This document shows positions 1-5,591 of a stretch of 7,022 nt of DNA, piece after piece. Both the position numbers and the translations under genes were made by a program. The notes beneath the pieces are model-generated. The model searched no databases. It had not been told where the DNA came from and worked only from the letters and a program-made list of their open reading frames with translations. The DNA comes from DATBLE01 sp046734415 (GTDB lineage Bacteria > Actinomycetota > Thermoleophilia > Gaiellales > Gaiellaceae). Every line of letters starts with the position of its first letter. Position 1 is the first letter of the stretch. Location of the stretch: positions 1 through 7,022 of the forward strand of contig JBKPRD010000116.1 in the NCBI GenBank assembly GCA_046734415.1, given 5' to 3'.

Positions 1-1913
1 GCCTGCCGCTTCCGCCAGGTGGCGCCGGCGACTCCGTCGGGATTCTGGATCAGGGTCACGATCAGCGCGAGGCCGGCGAAGAGCAGCGCCCAGTTGCCCG
101 AGATGCCGAACCACTTCTCGAGCGCGTACGGGAAGAGGGCCTCGACCGAGATCAGGCCGGCGAAGAGGGCGCCAGAGACCATCGTGATCCCGCCGACGTA
201 CGCGAAGGCGATCAGGCTGAGGGCAGTCAGGGCGGAGAACCGGTTGACCGTGACCGAGCTGAAGTTGTAGCCGTACAGAGCTCCACCGAGCCCGGCGATG
301 AACGAGCTGATTCCGAACGCCGCGAACTTGACGTTGCGGACGTTGATTCCGGCCGCGGCGGCCGCCCGCTCGTTCGAGCGGACCGCCAGCATCCGCTGCC
401 CGAGGCTCGATCGACGCACGTTCGCGACGAGCAGGCCGAGCACGACGGCCACCCCGGCGACGAAGAACCCGAACACGGGGCTCGGTACTTTGCCGTCGAG
501 CCCGCGGAACGGCCCGTACGGTCCCAGGTCGATGCCGAGCTTGGGCTCCGGCACCGGCGAGCTGGACGTCCCGCCGCCCCAGGTCGAGTTGAGGAAGACG
601 AACTGCTCGATCGCCACCGCCCCGGCGAGAGTGACGACGGCGAGGCCGACACCGCGGACGCGGAGCGCCGAGGCGCCGACGACGAGCCCGCACACGGTCG
701 CGCCGATCGCGCCGATCAGCATCCCCCAGGGAAAGCCGACGCCGTGGTCGACCGCGAGGTGGGAGAGGATGAAGCCGGAGACGCCGGCGAGCGCGAGCTG
801 GACGACGGTGATCTGGCCGACGTAGCCCGTGACGACGACGAACGAGAGGCACATGACCATCGCCAGCAGCGACGTGATCAGGGCTTGGCGGAAGTCGTAT
901 GGAAGGACGATCAGCGCGACGACCGCCGCGGCGGCGCTGAGCACCGCCGGCCGCCACAGCCGCTGCGCGCGGGGTGCGTAGGGCAGCCGCTGCTCGACGA
1001 GCTCGCCGCGGCTCGGCAGGCTCGTCCCCCGGACGAACATCGCGATGACCATCAGCACGAAGACGAGGAGCTGCTGCACGCCGGGCAGCGCGACGCCGTT
1101 GTCGGTCGGGAACCAGCTCTGGGTCTGGAGGTAGTAGAGGATGTTTTCGAGGCACCCGATCCCGAGCCCGACCAGGCAGGCGATCCAGAACGACGTGAAG
1201 CGGGCGAAGAGCGCGGCCGTCAGCGCCGGGACGACCTGGAGCGGCAGCGCACTCGGGTCGAGCTGGGTGATCGAGGCGGCGAGGACGCCCAGGGCGCCGG
1301 CGACGAGGGTGCCGAGCAGCGTGCTCGCCAGTGCGAGCCGGTTCGGCGACAGCCCCATCAGCATCGCCGCCACCTCGTTCTCCGAGGCGGCGCGCGTCGC
1401 CAGCCCGAACTTCGTCAGCCGGTAGACGAGCGAGAGCGCCAGCGTGGCCGCGAGGATGATCCCCGGAAGGATGAAGCGGTCGATCGGGACGTTCGAGCCG
1501 AAGACCGTGACCGTGCCGCCGGGCAGCACGGGCGGCTGCGGCTTCGTCCCGATCCCGAAGGCCAGCGACACCGCAGCCTGCGCGACGAGCAGCAACCCGA
1601 GCGACGCGGCGAGCTTGGCGAGCGGCGCCGCGGTGCGCAGCGGACGGAAGACGGCGAACTCGACCCCGAGCCCGACCGCAAGGAGAACGAGGAACGTGAT
1701 CACGAGCGCAGGCGCGGTCGCCACGTGCACGCCGTACGTTCCGGTCTTCAGCGACCAGTACGAGTAGCCGGCGATCATCGCGACGGCGCCCGTCGCCAGG
1801 TTGATGATCCCGGAGCCGCGGAAGGTGACGACGATCCCGACCGCGATCCCCGCGATCAGCGACCCCGCCCCGAGGCCGAGGATCGCGAAAAGAACGATCT
1901 GCTGCCAGTCCAT
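1..1913 (-). CDS. Fused LivH-LivM ABC transporter permease, C-terminus cut by window edge
   Basis: Membrane permease of a branched-chain amino acid/amide-type (HAAT) ABC importer. It would form the channel fed by the binding protein encoded just upstream. One uninterrupted frame of 637 codons runs from ATG 1913-1911 to the left edge. Residues 1 to about 294 are LivH-like: hydrophobic segments, 'GIINLATGA' near residue 35 and an ATPase-coupling loop near 174-193 (RAASENEVAAMLMG). A polar linker (about 295-320) leads into a LivM-like half with GYVGQ at 363-367, a second coupling loop near 512 (RSNERAAAAAGI) and the family's usual tail NPDGVAG at 624-630. The protein is therefore nearly complete, ending just outside the window. 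LivH and LivM are usually separate proteins of about 300 residues; I read the junction codon by codon and saw no stop. The ribosome binding site is weak (GAGG close to the ATG). The substrate is unknown; the family also carries amides, urea and aromatics. Confidence 0.93.
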   Translation of the reverse strand, partial: MDWQQIVLFAILGLGAGSLIAGIAVGIVVTFRGSGIINLATGAVAMIAGYSYWSLKTGTYGVHVATAPALVITFLVLLAVGLGVEFAVFRPLRTAAPLAKLAASLGLLLVAQAAVSLAFGIGTKPQPPVLPGGTVTVFGSNVPIDRFILPGIILAATLALSLVYRLTKFGLATRAASENEVAAMLMGLSPNRLALASTLLGTLVAGALGVLAASITQLDPSALPLQVVPALTAALFARFTSFWIACLVGLGIGCLENILYYLQTQSWFPTDNGVALPGVQQLLVFVLMVIAMFVRGTSLPSRGELVEQRLPYAPRAQRLWRPAVLSAAAAVVALIVLPYDFRQALITSLLAMVMCLSFVVVTGYVGQITVVQLALAGVSGFILSHLAVDHGVGFPWGMLIGAIGATVCGLVVGASALRVRGVGLAVVTLAGAVAIEQFVFLNSTWGGGTSSSPVPEPKLGIDLGPYGPFRGLDGKVPSPVFGFFVAGVAVVLGLLVANVRRSSLGQRMLAVRSNERAAAAAGINVRNVKFAAFGISSFIAGLGGALYGYNFSSVTVNRFSALTALSLIAFAYVGGITMVSGALFAGLISVEALFPYALEKWFGISGNWALLFAGLALIVTLIQNPDGVAGATWRKRQ

Positions 1914-1936
1914 GTCCTCGGAAGTCTCCCCCTGGG

Positions 1937-1964
1937 AGGCGGGGCCGCCGTCGCGGCCCCGCCT
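1937..1964 (-). promoter_or_regulatory. Intercistronic hairpin between binding-protein and permease genes
   Basis: The 70-bp gap between the binding-protein stop and the permease ATG holds a perfect inverted repeat. The arms 1937-1948 and 1953-1964 pair over 12 bp, almost all G-C, around a 4-nt loop (1949-1952). Read on the minus strand, no U-tract follows the stem, so it is not a standard intrinsic terminator. In binding-protein-dependent transporters such a hairpin often caps the 3' end of the abundant binding-protein message and lowers expression of the downstream permease. That role here is inferred. Confidence 0.7.
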
Positions 1965-1983
1965 GACGAGGGAGGAGCTGGTG

Positions 1984-3264
1984 CTAGTCGAGCTTGAAGG
2001 TTGGAGGCGGCCGGAGGAACGGCGTGATGCGTTTGAACTTCCCAGCGCCGAGGTACTGGAAGAACTGGGTCTGGTCGTTGCACGCCGCGGGCTCCGAGGG
2101 GTACTTCCCGCACTGGAGGCTCGGGGCGCCCAGTGCCTGCGGCCCTCTGAAGTTCCGGATCGCCGCTGTGAACTTCGCGGAGGTCATGTTCCGGACGCCG
2201 ATCCTGTTCATCAGCTTGACGGTCGTCAGGATCTGTCCCCAGGCGACGATCACCCAGGCGTCCGCCGCGAGCTTCGGCTGGCCCACCGCCTTCAGGCCGC
2301 GCAGGAAGGGAGGCACCGCCGGGTCGGTCGTGTCGAAGCCGAGCGAGGAGGCGATCCCGTAGATCCACTTCGGCAGGTCGCCGCCGAGTCCGGCCGGCAC
2401 GGCCGGATCGAGGCAGAGAGGGTTGGAGACGACCGGCGTCTTGCTCTTCCCGAGCGCCTGGAGTGCCTTGGCGATGTTCACGCACCCGGCAGCGTTCGAC
2501 TGGGGCACGATCATGTCGGCGTTCTGCGCCCCCGCCGCGGTCAGCGGCCCGGTGAGGTCGGTCGCGTTCGCGGCGAAGCCGACGAGGGTGGTCTTGATCC
2601 CGGCCGACTCGAGGCTGTCCTTCTCGACCTTCGCGCCGTAGTCGATCCCGGGGACCTGCGGGTAGACGACGGCGGCGGTCTTCGCGTGCAGGACGTCCTT
2701 GCCGAGGGTGCCCCACGGGCCGAGCACCGAGTCGTTCGTCCCGAAGAGCCCGAAGCCCGTCTTCCGCTGCGCGTCGACCGGCAGGAGCAGCACACCTCCG
2801 ACGGTCGGCTTCCTGTTGCCGAGCGCCGCGTAGAACGACTGGTTGCCCACTGCGACCGCGCCGAACTGGACGACCTGGATCCGCCTGTCGTTCGCGAAGC
2901 GCTGGCCGCACTTCGTGCCCTCTTCCTCCGCGGAGGTCGTGAAGCAGTAGCTGACGACGAGTGGGTGCCCCTGCACGCCGCCGAGGTACCTGTTCACGTA
3001 CTGCACGGCCGTTCTGATGCCGTTCGTCCAGCCCGGCCCGATGAGGACCTGGCCGCCCTGCGTGTTGATCGCGCCGATCACGACCGGCGACAGCTTCGGG
3101 TTCGCCGCACCGGCCTTCCCGCCGACGTAGACGCGGTAGTTGGTGACGGGGCCGCGCGCGCCGTCGCGCCCGGTCGCGAGCGGCACCGCGACGGCGAGGG
3201 TGAGCCCGACGACTCCGGCAAGGATCGCGAGCCGCACCAGCCTGGCTTTCTCTCGAGACCTCAT
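1984..3264 (-). CDS. Liv-type ABC transporter substrate-binding protein
   Basis: Extracytoplasmic solute-binding protein of the periplasmic-binding-protein type 1 class (LivK/amide family), 426 residues, within the family's usual range. It has a basic N-terminus (MRSREKARLVR), a hydrophobic signal segment at about 11-31, and then two alpha/beta lobes. Recognisable stretches are 'VVIGAINTQGG' (61-71), 'GIRTAVQYVN' (82-91), 'GGVQGHPLVV' (95-104) and 'AKTAAVVYPQVPG' (194-206). Six cysteines (107, 119, 261, 284, 385, 395) lie in spaced pairs that could form three disulfides, as expected outside the cell. No lipobox cysteine follows the signal segment, so it is not an obvious lipoprotein and may be released or held by an uncleaved signal anchor. 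The ATG at 3264 has a strong AGGAAGGAGG 11 nt upstream. The permease follows on the same strand, so both are probably one operon. The ligand cannot be assigned from sequence. Confidence 0.93.
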   Translation of the reverse strand: MRSREKARLVRLAILAGVVGLTLAVAVPLATGRDGARGPVTNYRVYVGGKAGAANPKLSPVVIGAINTQGGQVLIGPGWTNGIRTAVQYVNRYLGGVQGHPLVVSYCFTTSAEEEGTKCGQRFANDRRIQVVQFGAVAVGNQSFYAALGNRKPTVGGVLLLPVDAQRKTGFGLFGTNDSVLGPWGTLGKDVLHAKTAAVVYPQVPGIDYGAKVEKDSLESAGIKTTLVGFAANATDLTGPLTAAGAQNADMIVPQSNAAGCVNIAKALQALGKSKTPVVSNPLCLDPAVPAGLGGDLPKWIYGIASSLGFDTTDPAVPPFLRGLKAVGQPKLAADAWVIVAWGQILTTVKLMNRIGVRNMTSAKFTAAIRNFRGPQALGAPSLQCGKYPSEPAACNDQTQFFQYLGAGKFKRITPFLRPPPTFKLD

Positions 3265-3275
3265 GCGCGTTCAAG

Positions 3276-3285
3276 CCTCCTTCCT
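3276..3285 (-). promoter_or_regulatory. Ribosome binding site of the binding-protein gene
   Basis: On the minus strand this reads AGGAAGGAGG, a near-ideal anti-SD match, 11 nt before the ATG at 3264-3262. It fixes the start and fits the high expression expected of a binding protein. I found no convincing minus-strand promoter upstream: no TANNNT element occurs on that strand between 3265 and 3470. Confidence 0.75.
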
Positions 3286-3371
3286 GCGTTTCCGGCCGCC
3301 CGCCGACCCGCCTGCGAACGGGCCCTGAAGGACGATGTTGGCGCTCCGTGGCGGCTCGATCTTCGCAAAGA

Positions 3372-3412
3372 GCGCACAGTCGACGGGTTCGACTTGACCA
3401 TCCGCGCACAGT
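3372..3412. promoter_or_regulatory. Operator-like repeats in the divergent intergenic region
   Basis: The 206-bp gap between the divergent binding-protein and E1 alpha genes contains the 9-mer GCGCACAGT twice, at 3372-3380 and 3404-3412, a 32-bp period (about three helical turns). Between the copies lies a perfect inverted repeat, GTCGA (3379-3383) and TCGAC (3389-3393) around 5 nt, directly followed by TTGACC (3394-3399). The arrangement suits a regulator acting on both blocks, but the repeats are short and no regulator gene is visible in the window. Confidence 0.35.
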
Positions 3413-3436
3413 TCGCCAGCCCGGTCGCGGGCGCGC

Positions 3437-3442
3437 TAGATT
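3437..3442 (+). promoter_or_regulatory. Candidate -10 element for the E1 alpha-beta operon
   Basis: TAGATT fits the actinobacterial TANNNT -10 pattern and is the only 'TA' dinucleotide in the entire 3265-3470 gap. Transcription would begin near 3449-3450, giving a leader of about 20 nt that still includes the GAAAGGAG ribosome binding site. A matching -35 is poor: only TTCGCC at 3412-3417 with a 19-bp spacer. The good TTGACC at 3394-3399 lies too far upstream to pair with it. Confidence 0.45.
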
Positions 3443-3457
3443 GGCTCCCCCGAGCAC

Positions 3458-3465
3458 GAAAGGAG
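3458..3465 (+). promoter_or_regulatory. Ribosome binding site that decides the E1 alpha start
   Basis: GAAAGGAG lies 5 nt before GTG 3471-3473. It selects that GTG over an in-frame ATG at 3348, which would add 41 arginine-rich residues without family resemblance, and over the internal ATG at 3504. Confidence 0.75.
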
Positions 3466-3470
3466 CCCAA

Positions 3471-4493
3471 GTGCCCGATCTCGACGGCGAGCGGCTGACC
3501 TGGATGTTCACGCAGATGCTCCGGATCCGGGAGTTCGAGGAGCGCGTGAAGCGGACGTTCGAGGAGCACCCCGGCGCGATCCGCGGCCACACGCACCTGG
3601 CCGACGGCGCCGAGGCGTCGATCGTCGGCTCGCTCGCGGCGCTCCGGCCCGGCGACCAGCTGCTGACGACCTATCGCTGCCACGGCTACCCGATCGCGCT
3701 CGGGACCGACCCGAAGGCGATCATGGCCGAGATCTACGGCCGCAAGGACGGCCTCTGCGGAGGCTACGGCGGCTCGATGCACCTCGTCGATATCGGACGT
3801 GGCTTCCTCGGCACCTCGGGCATCGTCGGGCAGGGGATCCCGCACGCATGCGGCGCCGCGTACGCGGCGCAGATCCGCGGGCAGGGGCAGGTGGTGCTCA
3901 GCTTCTTCGGGGACGGCGCGACCAAGCAGGGCGCGTTCCACGAGTCCCTGAACATCGCGTCGCTCTGGAAGCTGCCGATCGTCTTCGTGATGGAGAACAA
4001 CTCGTACAACGTCGTCACGCGAGTCGAGCAGGAGGACGCGAACGCCGCCGCCGGCGAGCCGCTCGCGGTGAAGGCGAAGGCCTACTCGATGCCCGGCGAG
4101 ACCGTCGACGGGGCCGATCCGGTCGCCGTCCACGACGTCGTCTCGGCCGCGGTCGAGCGGGCGCGGTCAGGCGAGGGGCCGACGCTCGTCGAGTCGCGCG
4201 TCTACCGGCTGAGCGCCCACGGCAACATCATCGCGCCGCCCGGGGTACCGCTTCACTTCCCGGAGCACGAGGCGATCACCGTCTTCGGCAACGCGGAGGA
4301 GTACGCGGCGGCGAAGCGCGGCGACCCGGTGCCGCGGTTCCGCGCGCGGCTCGTACAGGACGGGGTCCTGTCGCCGGAGGACGCGGATCGAATTGCGGAG
4401 GAGGTCCGGGCGGAGATGGAGGCGGCGGTCCAGTTCGGGCTCGACAGCCCCTTCCCGTCCGCCGAGGCGGCCACCGAGTACGTCTACGCCTGA
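3471..4493 (+). CDS. ThDP-dependent dehydrogenase E1 component, alpha subunit (acetoin/pyruvate dehydrogenase-like)
   Basis: Alpha subunit of a heterotetrameric E1 that decarboxylates a 2-oxo acid, or cleaves acetoin, on thiamine diphosphate; cytoplasmic. It has 340 residues from GTG 3471, close to AcoA/PdhA length. Motifs in order: GHTHLADGAEAS (39-50), the equivalent of the family's H-x-x-x-GQEA; YRCHG (68-72); GGYGGSMHL (97-105); GIVGQGIPHACGAA (117-130); and the ThDP/metal motif GDG (147-149) to NN (176-177), 30 residues. 'FHESLNIASLWKLPIVFVMENN' is close to acetoin dehydrogenase AcoA from memory. Odd point: the usual GH[ST]xxDP loop is replaced near 248-264 by 'SAHGNIIAPPGVPLHFP', keeping a histidine (H250) but not the rest. 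The beta subunit gene starts 13 bp downstream, so the two are co-transcribed. Class is firm; acetoin, pyruvate or branched-chain oxo acid as substrate is not decided. Confidence 0.93.
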   Translation: MPDLDGERLTWMFTQMLRIREFEERVKRTFEEHPGAIRGHTHLADGAEASIVGSLAALRPGDQLLTTYRCHGYPIALGTDPKAIMAEIYGRKDGLCGGYGGSMHLVDIGRGFLGTSGIVGQGIPHACGAAYAAQIRGQGQVVLSFFGDGATKQGAFHESLNIASLWKLPIVFVMENNSYNVVTRVEQEDANAAAGEPLAVKAKAYSMPGETVDGADPVAVHDVVSAAVERARSGEGPTLVESRVYRLSAHGNIIAPPGVPLHFPEHEAITVFGNAEEYAAAKRGDPVPRFRARLVQDGVLSPEDADRIAEEVRAEMEAAVQFGLDSPFPSAEAATEYVYA

Positions 4494-4506
4494 GAGGAGC
4501 GGTCAC

Positions 4507-5487
4507 ATGGCACGCGAGCTTCCGTACATCGCCGCGATCGGCGAGGCGATCCATCAGGAAATGGAGCGCGACGAGACCGTCCTCCACTTCGGCCAGAACA
4601 TCGCCACCCACGACGACGACCCGTACCTGAAGGCGTTCGGCTCCGACCGCGTCCGCGTGACGCCGATCTCGGAGACGGCCGAGATCGGGATGGCGATCGG
4701 TGCGGCGATCGCCGGCTACCGGCCCGTCGTCGAGCTGTACATGGCCGAGTTCATGCTCGTCGCAATGGACCAGGTCGTGAACGAGGCGAACCGCTTCCAC
4801 TACATGTCGGCGGGGCAGGTGAAAGTGCCGATCGTGCTCAAGGCAGGCTACGGCTTCACCGCCGGGTGGGCCGGCCAGCACACCGGGACGATCTACGGGA
4901 TGTTCATGGGCGTGCCGGGGCTGAAGGTCGCCCTGCCCGCGACACCGGCCGACGCCAAGGGCCTGATGACGGCCTCGATCCGGGACGACAACCCCGTGGT
5001 GTTCTTCCACCACTACCTGCTCACGCTCGAGCACGGCGACGTCCCGGAGGGCGAGCACGTCGTGCCGCTCGGACAGGCGAACGTCGTCCGCGAGGGGAGC
5101 GACGTGACGATCGTTGCGCTCGGGTGGATGCTCGGAAAGGCGCTCGAGGCCGCCGACCAGTTGGCCGCCGACGGCATGAGCGCCGAGGTCATCGACCCGC
5201 GCACGCTGGCGCCGCTCGACACCGCGACGATCCTCGAGTCGGTCGCGAAGACAGGCCGGCTCGTCGTCGTCGACCAGTCGACGCGGCAGGGGTCGGCGGC
5301 GGCCGTGATCGCCGCCGAGGCCGCGTCGTCGGGGTTCTCTTCCCTCAAGGGCGCAGTCCAGCTCGTTTGCGCTTTGGACGCGACGATCCCGTACAGCGAG
5401 CCGATGGAGGCCTACCTCCTGCCCGATGCCGCGAAGATCGCCGCCGCCGTCCAGCAAGCGGTCGGCGAAGCGCCGGTTCCGGTGTAA
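4507..5487 (+). CDS. ThDP-dependent dehydrogenase E1 component, beta subunit
   Basis: Partner of the preceding alpha subunit, 326 residues, normal for AcoB/PdhB/BkdB. ATG 4507 follows the alpha stop by 13 bp, with GAGAGGAG (4492-4499, overlapping that stop) as ribosome binding site. The N-terminal pyrimidine-binding domain carries TPISE (52-56), where E56 should be the cofactor-activating glutamate, then AMDQVVNEANRFHYMSAGQ (about 86-104) and the active-site QH (124-125). 'PGLKVALPATPADAKGL' (137-152) is canonical. The C-terminal transketolase domain includes 'REGSDVTIVALGWMLG' (194-209), 'EVIDPRTLAPLD' and the end motif 'IPYSEPMEAYLLP'. Departures from the usual pattern: FGQN instead of GED near residue 30, HHYLL where most have E-x-K-x-LY, and VDQST where most have a glutamate. 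No E2 or E3 gene directly follows, so the acceptor of the intermediate is unknown. Confidence 0.94.
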   Translation: MARELPYIAAIGEAIHQEMERDETVLHFGQNIATHDDDPYLKAFGSDRVRVTPISETAEIGMAIGAAIAGYRPVVELYMAEFMLVAMDQVVNEANRFHYMSAGQVKVPIVLKAGYGFTAGWAGQHTGTIYGMFMGVPGLKVALPATPADAKGLMTASIRDDNPVVFFHHYLLTLEHGDVPEGEHVVPLGQANVVREGSDVTIVALGWMLGKALEAADQLAADGMSAEVIDPRTLAPLDTATILESVAKTGRLVVVDQSTRQGSAAAVIAAEAASSGFSSLKGAVQLVCALDATIPYSEPMEAYLLPDAAKIAAAVQQAVGEAPVPV

Positions 5488-5491
5488 CAAG

Positions 5492-5506
5492 CGGTGCCAG
5501 GCACCG
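5492..5506. repeat. Perfect 15-bp palindrome after the E1 beta gene
   Basis: CGGTGCC-A-GGCACCG begins 5 nt after the E1 beta stop and is followed by TATTTC. As RNA it can fold to a 5-bp stem with a 5-nt loop. It may be a weak terminator or attenuator, or a short REP-like intergenic palindrome. The T-run is too short for a confident terminator call. Confidence 0.5.
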
Positions 5507-5530
5507 TATTTCGACGCCCGGCGGGACGCT

Positions 5531-5546
5531 GTTCCACTATTCGGAC
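5531..5546. promoter_or_regulatory. Operator-like site upstream of the molybdenum-hydroxylase promoter
   Basis: GTTCCACTATTCGGAC has imperfect dyad symmetry (TTCC/CGGA half-sites around an A/T-rich centre), resembling sites bound by IclR-family regulators of catabolic genes. It ends 7 bp before the putative -35 box. It is only a resemblance, and no regulator gene is in the window. Confidence 0.28.
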
Positions 5547-5553
5547 AGTTGTC

Positions 5554-5591
5554 TCGACTCACGCAGCCCCGGGCGATAGGCTCGCGCCGTG
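5554..5591 (+). promoter_or_regulatory. Promoter of a leaderless transcript for the molybdenum-hydroxylase gene
   Basis: A -35 candidate TCGACT (5554-5559, four of six matches to TTGACA) and a -10 TAGGCT (5577-5582, TANNNT) are separated by exactly 17 bp. The -10 ends 6 nt before GTG 5589-5591, so transcription should start at or beside the first base of the start codon. No Shine-Dalgarno sequence precedes the GTG. This is the standard geometry of leaderless actinobacterial genes and supports both the start codon and a transcription unit separate from the E1 genes. Confidence 0.6.

Noticed and set aside
744..1997. Long plus-strand open frame (417 codons) opposite the permease
   Set aside because: The translation is low-complexity, rich in Arg, Asp and Glu, and antiparallel to a clear membrane protein. 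It is a high-GC shadow frame.
3394..3399. TTGACC as the -35 box of the E1 operon promoter
   Set aside because: No -10-like hexamer occurs 16-19 bp downstream, and the TAGATT element is 37 bp away.
3348..3470. N-terminal extension of E1 alpha from ATG 3348
   Set aside because: The 41 extra residues are arginine-rich and unlike the family, the region carries the -10 and ribosome binding site, and GTG 3471 is well placed.
1801..3592. Two very long open frames (1801-3498 plus, 1856-3592 minus) across the binding-protein gene
   Set aside because: Both are Arg-rich, lack family resemblance, and overlap the well-supported binding protein; the minus one also crosses the divergent control region.
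5492..5511. Confident intrinsic terminator for the E1 operon
   Set aside because: The stem can be only about 5 bp with a usable loop and the following TATTTC is not a T-run, so it is listed as a palindrome instead.
4276..5562. Minus-strand open frame opposite both E1 genes
   Set aside because: It spans two recognised genes and their junction, with Arg/His-rich composition typical of the antisense frame in high-GC DNA.
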